From assembly GCF_024345855.1 (NCBI RefSeq), contig NZ_JAGQBX010000021.1:1-42025 (forward strand): DNA of 42,025 nucleotides, read 5' to 3'. Numbering within the stretch: the stretch's first letter is position 1; each line of letters starts with the position of its first letter. This DNA comes from Synechococcus sp. GreenBA-s (lineage in GTDB: Bacteria > Cyanobacteriota > Cyanobacteriia > PCC-6307 > Cyanobiaceae). Position numbers and translations under genes: made by a program. Positions 35,996 through 42,025 of this stretch are shown piece after piece. The notes beneath the pieces were generated by a model, which saw only the letters and a program-made list of their open reading frames with translations, made no database searches and was not told where the DNA came from.

Positions 35996-36256
35996 TCAGT
36001 CCCGGCTGAAGCTGGTGCTCTCGGGCGCGAACAGGAACACCTGCTCGCCGATCCGGGCGGCGGTGCCGTCGAGGGCGTAGATCGCGCCCGTGAGGAAGTC
36101 CACCACCCGCTGGCCGATGGCCGGCTCCAGGCCGGAGAGGTCCACCAGCAGGGTCTTCTGCTCGCGCACGTGCAGCAGCGCATCGCAGCCCGCCTCGAAG
36201 GAGAGGGGGTGCACCACCACCACTTCGGGCTGCCGGCTGTAAAAGGGATCCTCCAT
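35996..36256 (-). CDS. Short SepF-domain protein
   Basis: The product is 86 residues and consists almost only of a SepF-type core: VVVVHPLSFEAGCDALLHVREQKTLLVDLSGLE, then GQRVVDFLTGAIYALDG and IGEQVFLFAPES. SepF binds FtsZ and the membrane in cell division, but usual SepF is near 190 residues with an N-terminal membrane-binding helix and a linker, both missing here. It could be a SepF paralogue acting as a partner, or a truncated copy. An upstream frame continues without stop, but its composition is unlike SepF. The ATG at 36256 gives the compact form. It is convergent with lnt. Confidence 0.85.
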   Translation of the reverse strand: MEDPFYSRQPEVVVVHPLSFEAGCDALLHVREQKTLLVDLSGLEPAIGQRVVDFLTGAIYALDGTAARIGEQVFLFAPESTSFSRD

Positions 36257-36444
36257 GGGTCTAAGGGTGCCTTCCCCGGCGGCCTGGGGCCAGGCCGCTC
36301 CCCATCGGATCGGGCCTTGATCTGCGTTGCCTTGGCCTTCCCTGTCCAACGGGAGCCGCTGGAATCGCGCCGGCCGCCAGGCTCCGAATCGAGTCCATCC
36401 GACTCGCACAGAGGCCGTGGACGGATCTCAAGACGCCCGCCGGT

Positions 36445-36711
36445 TCAGGACTCGTCGCCGTCGCCCGTGCCCTGCGGCTGAGGCTGGGGCTCCATCGGTA
36501 CGCCCAGGGCCCGGCAGGACGCGATGGGATCCACGCCCGGGGCCAGGCCGAGGGCCCTGCGCAGCGCATCGAGCTGGACCACGGACTGGAGATCGATGCC
36601 GGTGGCGACCTGCTCGCAGGCCAGCTTCTTGAGGGCCTGGGTATCCGGGCGGCCACAGCCAGAAACAAGGGCCAGCGCGATGCAGGCCCCGACAGGTGCA
36701 ACCCTGATCAT
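36445..36711 (-). CDS. Small predicted lipoprotein
   Basis: The product is 88 residues. The N-terminus is a lipoprotein signal: MIRVAPVGACIALALVSGCG with the lipobox LVSGC and C19 as the lipidated residue. The rest is soluble, has two further Cys (ACEQV and ASCRAL) that might form a disulfide, and ends in a Pro/Gln/Asp-rich tail. I do not recognise the family. The ATG at 36711 follows the tRNA-Ala terminator on the same strand. It would be a substrate of Lnt encoded nearby. Confidence 0.77.
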   Translation of the reverse strand: MIRVAPVGACIALALVSGCGRPDTQALKKLACEQVATGIDLQSVVQLDALRRALGLAPGVDPIASCRALGVPMEPQPQPQGTGDGDES

Positions 36712-36816
36712 CGTGAGCGGTATGCAGACGCCGCCACCGTAAGGACACCAGCCTGCGGCCGCCTTGGTTGGGGCGGTGCTGGAGTCGGCCGGGGAGCGTC
36801 GCCTGGGGCCGCCCAT

Positions 36817-36844
36817 AAAAAAAACTCCTGACGCGCAGGAGTTT
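36817..36844 (-). terminator. Intrinsic terminator behind tRNA-Ala
   Basis: Arms AAACTCCTG (36822-36830) and CAGGAGTTT (36836-36844) enclose five bases; on the minus strand the hairpin runs into eight T residues (36817-36824). It lies nine bases past the tRNA 3' end, so it should end the tRNA transcript before the lipoprotein gene. Confidence 0.93.
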
Positions 36845-36852
36845 CTGAAAAG

Positions 36853-36925
36853 TGGAGCCAAGCGGATTCGAACCGCTGACCCCCTGCATGCCATGCAGGT
36901 GCTCTACCAGCTGAGCTATGGCCCC
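36853..36925 (-). tRNA. tRNA-Ala (anticodon GGC)
   Basis: The minus strand folds as a standard 73-base tRNA. Acceptor GGGGCCA pairs with TGGCTCC (one G-U pair), the D stem is GCTC/GAGC, the anticodon stem is CCTGC/GCAGG around the loop ATGGCAT, giving anticodon GGC for GCC alanine codons, and the T arm is AGCGG-TTCGAAT-CCGCT. The discriminator base is A. CCA is not encoded; the next bases are CTT. GCC is heavily used in this GC-rich genome, so this tRNA carries a large load. It lies between lexA and the lipoprotein gene, with a terminator behind it. Confidence 0.97.
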
Positions 36926-37023
36926 ATTGGAATCGGTTTGCTCGCGGAGCGCTGGTCGCTCCCCGTGGGCCGTTGGCCCCGCTGCCGATGGGTAGAGCTT
37001 ACACCGCAGCGGGTCCCGCCCCC

Positions 37024-37710
37024 TCACACCTGGCGCCAGACCGCCACGAGCCGGCCCTGGATCGTCACCTGGTCGGCGTCCACCAGGATCGGGGCGTAGG
37101 CCGGGTTGGCGGCCTCCAGGCGCACCCGCCGGCCTTCGCGGTGGAAGTGCTTGAGGGTGGTGCCGCTGCCGGGCACCAGGGCGCTCACGATCGTGCCCTC
37201 CTTGAGGCGGCTGGGTTCGCCCACGGGCTCCATCAGCACCACGTCGCCATCGGCGATGTGGGCGTCCACCATCGAGTCGCCGTTCACGCTGAGGGCGAAC
37301 AGTCCCTGGGTCTCCAGCACCGGCGCCAGGTCGAGCCGTTCGCACACGTCGTCGAAGGCCTCCACCAGCCCGCCGGCGGCCACGGCGCCCAGCACGGGAA
37401 TGCCACGGCTGAGGCTGCCCAGCAGCTGCAGGGTGCGGGCCTGGCCCTCCTGCCAGGTGATCCAGCCCTTCTGCTGCAGATGCCGCAACCGGCTCTGGAT
37501 CGGGGCGGGCGAGCGCAGCCCCATCGCCTCCATCATCTGGCGGATCGAGGGGCTGTGGCGGTGATCGCCGATGTAGGCCGACAGCCAGTCGTAGAGCTCC
37601 TGCTGGGCGGGAGTGAGGGCCTGCGGCTGGTCGGTGGCGGTGGAGGCGGTGGTGGCGAGGGAGCCCGCGGACCTGGCGATCACCGGCAATACGGATGAAC
37701 TATCTGCCAT
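37024..37710 (-). CDS. lexA: LexA repressor
   Basis: LexA represses SOS genes and cleaves itself when RecA is activated. The product is 228 residues: an extended N-terminus (1-30), a winged-helix DNA-binding domain (about 31-95, starting ALTPAQQELYDWL) and an S24 peptidase domain. The cleavage site A112-G113 (AVAAGGLVE), nucleophile S146 (GDSMVD) and K187 (TTLKHF) are all present, so self-cleavage is expected; some cyanobacterial LexA proteins lack it. The ATG at 37710 lies inside a perfect palindrome (37703-37720). tRNA-Ala follows downstream and argF lies upstream on the same strand. Confidence 0.96.
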   Translation of the reverse strand: MADSSSVLPVIARSAGSLATTASTATDQPQALTPAQQELYDWLSAYIGDHRHSPSIRQMMEAMGLRSPAPIQSRLRHLQQKGWITWQEGQARTLQLLGSLSRGIPVLGAVAAGGLVEAFDDVCERLDLAPVLETQGLFALSVNGDSMVDAHIADGDVVLMEPVGEPSRLKEGTIVSALVPGSGTTLKHFHREGRRVRLEAANPAYAPILVDADQVTIQGRLVAVWRQV

Positions 37711-37720
37711 TCATGGCAGA
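37703..37720. promoter_or_regulatory. 18-bp palindrome covering the lexA start codon
   Basis: TCTGCCATTCATGGCAGA has eight-base arms (37703-37710 and 37713-37720) around TC. The lexA ATG occupies 37710-37708 in one arm. In lexA mRNA it can fold as seven pairs with a UGAA loop, hiding the start codon. It does not match the published cyanobacterial LexA box pattern as I remember it. Operator or translational hairpin are both possible. Confidence 0.5.
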
Positions 37721-37797
37721 GCGCGGCGCACTTGTCCAGTGCTGGCGGGGGATTGGCCCCGTCCGCGACCGCTGCTCCCAGGGGCGGGGAGCCGGTG

Positions 37798-38796
37798 TCA
37801 GCCCCCCAGCAGGGCGGCGAGCAGGGCCTGCTGGGCGTGCAGGCGGTTCTCGGCCTGGTCGAACACGCGGCTGGCGCTGCCCTCGATCGCGCCGGCGCTG
37901 ATCTCCTCGCCCCGGTGGGCCGGCAGGCAGTGCAGCACGATGGCGAGGCTGTCGGCCTCGGCCAGCAGGGCCTCGTCGAGGCACCAGCCGGCGAAGGCCC
38001 GCTCCCGCTCGGCCTGCTCCTCTTCCTGCCCCATCGACGCCCACACATCGGTGTAGAGGCCATGGGCGCCGCGCACCGCCGCCACCGGCTCATGCAGCAC
38101 CTCGATGCTGCAGCGGCCTGCGGCGAGCTGGCGGGCCTGCTCCAGCACCGTGGGGCTGGGGGCGAAGCCCTCGGGGCAGCCGATGCGCACGTTCACCCCC
38201 AGCAGGGCGCCGCCGAGCATCAGCGAGTGGGCCACGTTGTTGCCGTCGCCCACGTAGGCCAGGGTCAGGTCCTGGAGGCGCTCCAGCTCCAGGCTGCCGT
38301 CCGGGGCGGTGGCGAAGGCTTCCGCCAGGGTGAGGTAGTCGGCCAGGGCCTGGCAGGGGTGCTCCAGGTCGGTGAGGGCATTGACCACCGGAACCGTGGC
38401 CCAGTGGGCATACTCCGCCAGCTCGGCCTGGGCAAACGTGCGGATCGCCAGGGCATCCACGTAGCGGCTCAGCACCCGCGCCGTGTCGGCCACGGGCTCC
38501 CCGCGTCCCACCTGGGTTACCTGGGGGTTGAGGTCGAGGGTCTGGCCGCCCAGGCGCGCCATCGCCACCGTGAAGCTCACCCGGGTGCGGGTGGAGGCCT
38601 TGCTGAAGATCAGGCCCAGGGTGCGGCCGCCCAGGTCGATGCGGGTGCGGCCCGCCTTGAGGTCCGCAGCCAGCAGCAGCAGCGCCGCGGTCTCGGCGGG
38701 ACTGAGGTCGGCGGAGGAGAGCAGGTCGCGGCCCTGGAGGCCGGCGAGCACGGGATGGCTGGCGAGGGGGGAGGTGGCGGCGCTCGGAACAGCCAT
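37798..38796 (-). CDS. argF: Ornithine carbamoyltransferase
   Basis: ArgF makes citrulline from ornithine and carbamoyl phosphate in arginine synthesis. The product is 332 residues. The carbamoyl-phosphate site STRTR is at 68-72, HPCQALADYLT is the family's second block, and HCLPAHRGEEI carries the catalytic Cys in the ornithine-binding part; the SMG loop (VWASMGQEEE) marks ornithine rather than aspartate as substrate. The ATG is at 38796. It lies between lexA and ftsH on the minus strand, separated from ftsH by an intrinsic terminator. Confidence 0.97.
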   Translation of the reverse strand: MAVPSAATSPLASHPVLAGLQGRDLLSSADLSPAETAALLLLAADLKAGRTRIDLGGRTLGLIFSKASTRTRVSFTVAMARLGGQTLDLNPQVTQVGRGEPVADTARVLSRYVDALAIRTFAQAELAEYAHWATVPVVNALTDLEHPCQALADYLTLAEAFATAPDGSLELERLQDLTLAYVGDGNNVAHSLMLGGALLGVNVRIGCPEGFAPSPTVLEQARQLAAGRCSIEVLHEPVAAVRGAHGLYTDVWASMGQEEEQAERERAFAGWCLDEALLAEADSLAIVLHCLPAHRGEEISAGAIEGSASRVFDQAENRLHAQQALLAALLGG

Positions 38797-38895
38797 GGAC
38801 CCGTCTCAAAGAACCCTTATCCGGGATCGGGGGCCTGTCCGTCAAGGGGGAGGGCGCCCTGGCGGGCCCAGGCCCTGTGCCATGCGGGGCCCATG

Positions 38896-38920
38896 AAAAA
38901 AAGGGGCCCTCGGGGCCCCT
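38896..38920 (-). terminator. Intrinsic terminator behind ftsH
   Basis: Arms AGGGGCCC (38902-38909) and GGGCCCCT (38913-38920) enclose three bases and, on the minus strand, run into seven T residues (38896-38902). It lies 37 bases after the ftsH stop and before argF, which then needs its own promoter near 38800-38890. Confidence 0.93.
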
Positions 38921-38956
38921 GGTCGCGAACCGGCCGGGCCGGGCGGGGGGATGGCC

Positions 38957-40837
38957 TCAGCCGCCCACGGTGGCGGCTTCCGGCAGGACGCTGCTGGCGA
39001 GCAGGTTCTTGAGGTCGTCGCCCTCAATCACCTCCTTCGCGAGGATCTGCTGGGAGATCGATTCGAGCAGCTCGCGGTTGTGGTGCAGGATCGAGAGGGC
39101 CCGATCATGGGCGCGATCCACCAGCCCGCGCACCTCCTTGTCGATCGCCTGGGCCGTGGCGTCGCTCACCACCCGGCGGGGGTTGTTGCCGCCACCGAGG
39201 AAGCGGCTGCCGCCCTGCTTGTCGTAGGCCAGGGGGCCGAGGGTGTCGCTCATGCCGTAGGTGCCCACCATCTGCTCGGCGATGTCGGTGGCGCGCTGCA
39301 GGTCGTTGGCGGCGCCGGTGGTGACTTCGCCGAACACGATCTCCTCGGCGCTGCGGCCGCCCAGCAGGGTGGCGATCTGGCCTTCGAGATCCTCCTTGGA
39401 GTTGAGGAAGCGCTCCTCGGTGGGCAGCTGCAGGGTGTAGCCCAGGGCGCTCATGCCGCGGGGCACGATCGAGATCTTGGCCACCTTGGCTCCGCCAGGC
39501 ATGAGGTGCCCAACGATGGCGTGCCCCACTTCGTGGTAGGCCACCACCTTCTTCTCGTCGGGCTGCAGCACCCGGCTCTTCTTCTCGAGGCCGGCCACCA
39601 CGCGCTCGATCGCCTCGTTGAGATCCCCCTGTTCCACGGTGGTGCGGTAGGCCCGGGCGGCCAGCAGCGCCGCCTCGTTCACCAGGTTGGCCAGGTCGGC
39701 GCCGGCGAAGCCGCTGGTGGCCTGGGCGATCTTGTCGAGATCGACGCCTGCGGACAGCTTCACCTTCTTGGCGTAGATGTCCAGGATCATCTTGCGACCC
39801 GAGAGGTCGGGGCGATCCACGAGTACCTGGCGGTCGAAACGGCCGGGCCTCAGCAGGGCCGCATCGAGGGTTTCGGGCTGGTTGGTGGCCGCCAGCACGA
39901 TCACAGGCTTGTCCTGGGCGGCGAAGCCGTCCATCTCCGTGAGCAGCTGGTTGAGGGTCTGCTCCCGCTCGTCGTTGCCACCCACAACGCCCATCGATCC
40001 CGAACGGCTCTTGCCGATGGCATCGAGTTCGTCGATGAAGATGATGCAGGGGGCCTTCTTCTTGGCCTCCTCGAACAGATCGCGCACCCGGGCGGCACCG
40101 GCGCCGACGAACAGCTCCACGAACTCGGAGCCGGAAATGATGAAGAAGGGCACGCCCGCCTCACCGGCCACGGCCTTGGAGAGCAGGGTCTTGCCGGTGC
40201 CCGGGGGGCCCACCAGCAGCACCCCCTTGGGGATGCGGGCACCGATGGCCGTGTAGCGCTCGGGGGTCTTGAGGAAGTCGACGATCTCGGTGAGCTCGGC
40301 CTTGGCCTCATCCACGCCGGCCACATCGGCGAAGGTCACCCGCGATTCCTCATCTGGCACATAGACCTTGGCCTTGCTCTTGGTGAAGCTCAGGGCACCC
40401 TGGGCCCCTCCCATCTGACGGCGCGCGAAGAACTGCAGCACCAGGATGAAGATCAGCGGCGGCACCACCCAGCTCAGCAGCGTGGTGAAGAAGCTGGGCT
40501 TCTGGGGCGGGGCAGCGGCGAATTCCACACCGTTCTTCTCCAGTCGCTGGGGCAGCTCCATGTCGAAGATCGGGGTGGTGGCCAGCACCGTGGGCGCTCC
40601 TTCGGCCGGTGCTTCCTTCAGCTCGTAACGGATCTGCTCCTGGGTGATGTAGGCCCGCTTGACGGTGCCGTCATCCACCTGGCTGATGAACAGCGAATAG
40701 GGCACCCTGGGCACCTGCTGGGCGCCCTGGTTGGGCAGGAAGCTGCTGAACAGCAGCAGCACGCCGAAGCCGATCAGCACCAGGTTGATGATGCCGAAGC
40801 GCCTGTTCGGGGGGGTGTCGTCCTGGCGGATGGCCAT
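38957..40837 (-). CDS. ftsH: ATP-dependent zinc metalloprotease FtsH
   Basis: FtsH is a membrane-anchored AAA protease; in cyanobacteria members degrade damaged photosystem II D1 protein and other membrane proteins. The product is 626 residues: membrane segments at about 16-33 and 117-137 with a lumenal or periplasmic domain between them, the AAA domain with Walker A GPPGTGKT (210-217) and Walker B IIFIDELD (265-272), and the zinc site HEVGH (435-439). The ATG is at 40837. Cyanobacteria have about four FtsH types; which one this is cannot be settled without a tree. It is divergent from the SRAP-family gene. Confidence 0.96.
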   Translation of the reverse strand: MAIRQDDTPPNRRFGIINLVLIGFGVLLLFSSFLPNQGAQQVPRVPYSLFISQVDDGTVKRAYITQEQIRYELKEAPAEGAPTVLATTPIFDMELPQRLEKNGVEFAAAPPQKPSFFTTLLSWVVPPLIFILVLQFFARRQMGGAQGALSFTKSKAKVYVPDEESRVTFADVAGVDEAKAELTEIVDFLKTPERYTAIGARIPKGVLLVGPPGTGKTLLSKAVAGEAGVPFFIISGSEFVELFVGAGAARVRDLFEEAKKKAPCIIFIDELDAIGKSRSGSMGVVGGNDEREQTLNQLLTEMDGFAAQDKPVIVLAATNQPETLDAALLRPGRFDRQVLVDRPDLSGRKMILDIYAKKVKLSAGVDLDKIAQATSGFAGADLANLVNEAALLAARAYRTTVEQGDLNEAIERVVAGLEKKSRVLQPDEKKVVAYHEVGHAIVGHLMPGGAKVAKISIVPRGMSALGYTLQLPTEERFLNSKEDLEGQIATLLGGRSAEEIVFGEVTTGAANDLQRATDIAEQMVGTYGMSDTLGPLAYDKQGGSRFLGGGNNPRRVVSDATAQAIDKEVRGLVDRAHDRALSILHHNRELLESISQQILAKEVIEGDDLKNLLASSVLPEAATVGG

Positions 40838-41031
40838 GGGCTCGCGGGCTGGCGATTCGATGGGCCCAAACTAGGTGGCCCCCCTCACCCGACGCCTCCA
40901 CCACCAGGGGTGAGAACCGAACGCCGCCGGCCCCACCGCCCATCCAGGCCGCCCGTCGCGTCTGCACGTCCAGCCCGCCCTTCGAGCCCGCCAGCTCGGC
41001 TGGGCCGCGTCCCTCCTGTTACCCGCCTGCG

Positions 41032-41715
41032 ATGTGCGGCCGCTTCTCCCTCACCACCGCCCTGGACCGGCTGCTGCCGCGCCTCGGGGACTCCGTGCCC
41101 GAGGGGCTGCTGGAGCACTACGCGCCGCGGCAGCGGATTGCCCCGGGTGAGCCGGTGCTGGTGCTGCGCCAGGAGCACGGGCGGATCGGCACGGCGCTGA
41201 TGCTCTGGGGCCTGCTGCCCGAGTGGAGCCGCGATCCCCTGGCCGGGCCCCGCCCCTTCAACGCCCGCAGCGAGACCGTGGCCGAGAAGGCCAGCTTCCG
41301 CGGCCCCTGGCGCCACCGCCGCTGCCTGCTGCCCGCCGATGCCTTCTCCGAAAAGGGCCGGCTGATCCGTCGCAGTGACCGGGCCCCCTTCTGGCTGGCG
41401 GGCCTCTGGGACCGCTGGATCGGACCGGAGGGCAGCGAGGTGGAGAGCTGCTGCGTGCTCACCACCGCCGCCAATGGCCTGATCCGCCCCCTGCACGATC
41501 GGATGCCGATGATCCTTCCCGACGGCCTGGAGCAGGCCTGGCTGGCGCCGGCCGATGGGCCGCAGCTGCGGGCCCTGCAGCCCCTGCTGGCGGGCTGGGA
41601 TCCGGCCGGTTGGGAGCTGCTGGAGCCCGCGGCGCGGACGGATCGCCCCCGGGGTTCACGGTCAGCGGGCGCTGCTGCCGGGCCCGCTGCCGCCCAGCTG
41701 GATCTGTTCCGCTGA
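41032..41715 (+). CDS. SRAP-family protein (HMCES/YedK-like)
   Basis: SRAP proteins form a thiazolidine crosslink with abasic sites in single-stranded DNA, protecting them. The product is 227 residues starting MCGRFSL, with C2 as the crosslinking residue after Met removal. The other conserved parts are the Asn in PFNARSET near residue 80, the Glu in PADAFSEKG near 105 (usual form PADGFYEW), and the His in LHDRMPMIL near 155. The C-terminal tail is Ala/Gly-rich. The ATG is at 41032. Part of this gene (41493-41621) is repeated in inverted form at the window end, probably an artefact. LexA in the same window makes an SOS link plausible. Confidence 0.92.
   Translation: MCGRFSLTTALDRLLPRLGDSVPEGLLEHYAPRQRIAPGEPVLVLRQEHGRIGTALMLWGLLPEWSRDPLAGPRPFNARSETVAEKASFRGPWRHRRCLLPADAFSEKGRLIRRSDRAPFWLAGLWDRWIGPEGSEVESCCVLTTAANGLIRPLHDRMPMILPDGLEQAWLAPADGPQLRALQPLLAGWDPAGWELLEPAARTDRPRGSRSAGAAAGPAAAQLDLFR
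41493..41621 (+). repeat. Left arm of 129-bp perfect inverted repeat
   Basis: This part of the SRAP gene is matched base for base, in reverse complement, by 41897-42025. As it belongs to an intact reading frame, it is the original and the other arm is the copy. Confidence 0.93.
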
Positions 41716-41788
41716 GGGGCCCACAATCGAGCCAGATCGGCTGGAGCCTGGTTCCCTGTCCCCTGCTCCCCCGCCGCCCGCCTCCCCG

Positions 41789-41896
41789 TTGCCACCCGCC
41801 TCGGCCCAGGCCCTGCGGCGGCGGCACCGCAGCTATGGGCGGCTGCTGGTGCTCTGCCTGGTGCTGATTGGCGCCTATGCCCTGCCCGCGGGCTGG
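41789..41896 (+). CDS. N-terminus of an exported or membrane-anchored protein, cut by the chimeric end
   Basis: After the SRAP stop, a frame from a TTG at 41789 encodes a basic start (AQALRRRHRSYGR) followed by a hydrophobic stretch (LLVLCLVLIGAYALPAGW), like a signal peptide or anchor. At about 41897 the sequence turns into the reverse complement of the SRAP gene, so the rest of the protein is lost. The family cannot be told. No ATG or GTG start is available in this frame, so the TTG is a guess. Downstream codons to the window end should not be translated as real protein. Confidence 0.45.
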
Positions 41897-42025
41897 AGCA
41901 GCTCCCAACCGGCCGGATCCCAGCCCGCCAGCAGGGGCTGCAGGGCCCGCAGCTGCGGCCCATCGGCCGGCGCCAGCCAGGCCTGCTCCAGGCCGTCGGG
42001 AAGGATCATCGGCATCCGATCGTGC
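41897..42025 (-). repeat. Right arm of 129-bp inverted repeat at window end (likely chimera)
   Basis: Each base from 42025 back to 41897 pairs with 41493 forward to 41621 (positions add to 83518). Two mismatches then interrupt the match, and nine further bases pair (41886-41894 with 41624-41632). The arm ends exactly at the window edge, which fits a fold-back formed in amplification or assembly rather than a biological repeat. Confidence 0.9.

Noticed and set aside
36712-36894. Longer start of the small lipoprotein gene inside tRNA-Ala
   Set aside because: The extension would translate the tRNA and its terminator; the lipoprotein signal begins exactly at 36711.
38951-41200. Very long open frame on the plus strand opposite ftsH
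   Set aside because: It lies antisense to an unmistakable FtsH and has Gly/His/Leu-rich low-complexity composition typical of shadow frames in GC-rich DNA. Similar long shadows lie opposite pepA (10741-13002) and across lpxC/omp85 (4479-6626).
1-42025. CRISPR arrays, insertion sequences, phage or defence islands
   Set aside because: No regularly spaced repeats, transposase, integrase, terminal repeats or phage structural genes were seen on either strand.

Overview
The window looks like a piece of the chromosome of a very GC-rich picocyanobacterium of the Synechococcus/Cyanobium group. The evidence is gene content seen together in that group: a cyanobacterial Omp85 protein ahead of lpxC-fabZ-lpxA-lpxB, a DUF1825 protein, a YlqD-like protein, an E2 pyruvate dehydrogenase subunit with the cyanobacterial N-terminus, a long ribosome hibernation factor, a LexA, an FtsH and a SepF-domain protein. 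An iron-type superoxide dismutase (rather than a nickel enzyme) leans towards a coastal, brackish or freshwater relative; that is inference. I see no insertion sequence, prophage, integrase, CRISPR array or toxin-antitoxin pair. This is dense core genome and I did not find a convincing new multi-gene system.

Layout. 1-1.4 kb: purD on the minus strand. 1.5-9.9 kb: a plus-strand run, exported protein - purC - bamA/omp85 - lpxC - fabZ - lpxA - lpxB - msrA, several genes touching or overlapping; it joins purine synthesis to outer-membrane assembly and lipid A synthesis. 10-14.4 kb: a 60-residue protein on the plus strand, then a minus-strand group of an atypical LuxR regulator, a helix-hairpin-helix protein, a GIY-YIG protein, pepA and a small membrane protein. 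14.6-21.7 kb: DUF1825, tyrS, a serine hydrolase (minus), pyrF, an acyltransferase and a duplicated membrane protein. 21.7-26.5 kb (minus): glycosyltransferase, MFS exporter, recO, deoC, hpf. 26.6-32.5 kb (plus): lipB, acyl-CoA synthetase, YlqD-like, pdhC, queA. 32.6-41 kb: sodB, FKBP isomerase, phasin-like protein (minus), lnt (plus), SepF-like protein, lipoprotein, tRNA-Ala, lexA, argF, ftsH (minus). 41-42 kb: an SRAP-family protein and the start of one more gene.

Functional threads are envelope biogenesis (Omp85, LpxC/A/B, FabZ, Lnt, acyltransferase, glycosyltransferase), lipoylation (LipB and its substrate PdhC), DNA repair and SOS (LexA, RecO, SRAP, possibly the GIY-YIG/HhH pair), and protein and oxidative quality control (MsrA, SodB, FKBP, FtsH). 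Intrinsic terminators are clear behind hpf, sodB, the FKBP gene, tRNA-Ala and ftsH, all on the minus strand.

The last 129 bases (41897-42025) are an exact reverse complement of 41493-41621 inside the SRAP gene. This fold-back at the very end of the window is most likely an amplification or assembly chimera, so sequence after about 41896 should not be trusted. The other sequence features most worth checking are a perfect 18-bp palindrome covering the lexA start codon, a regulator with an altered phosphorylation site, and a GIY-YIG/helix-hairpin-helix gene pair. No stretch inside the window longer than 300 bases lacks a gene, except the chimeric right end.
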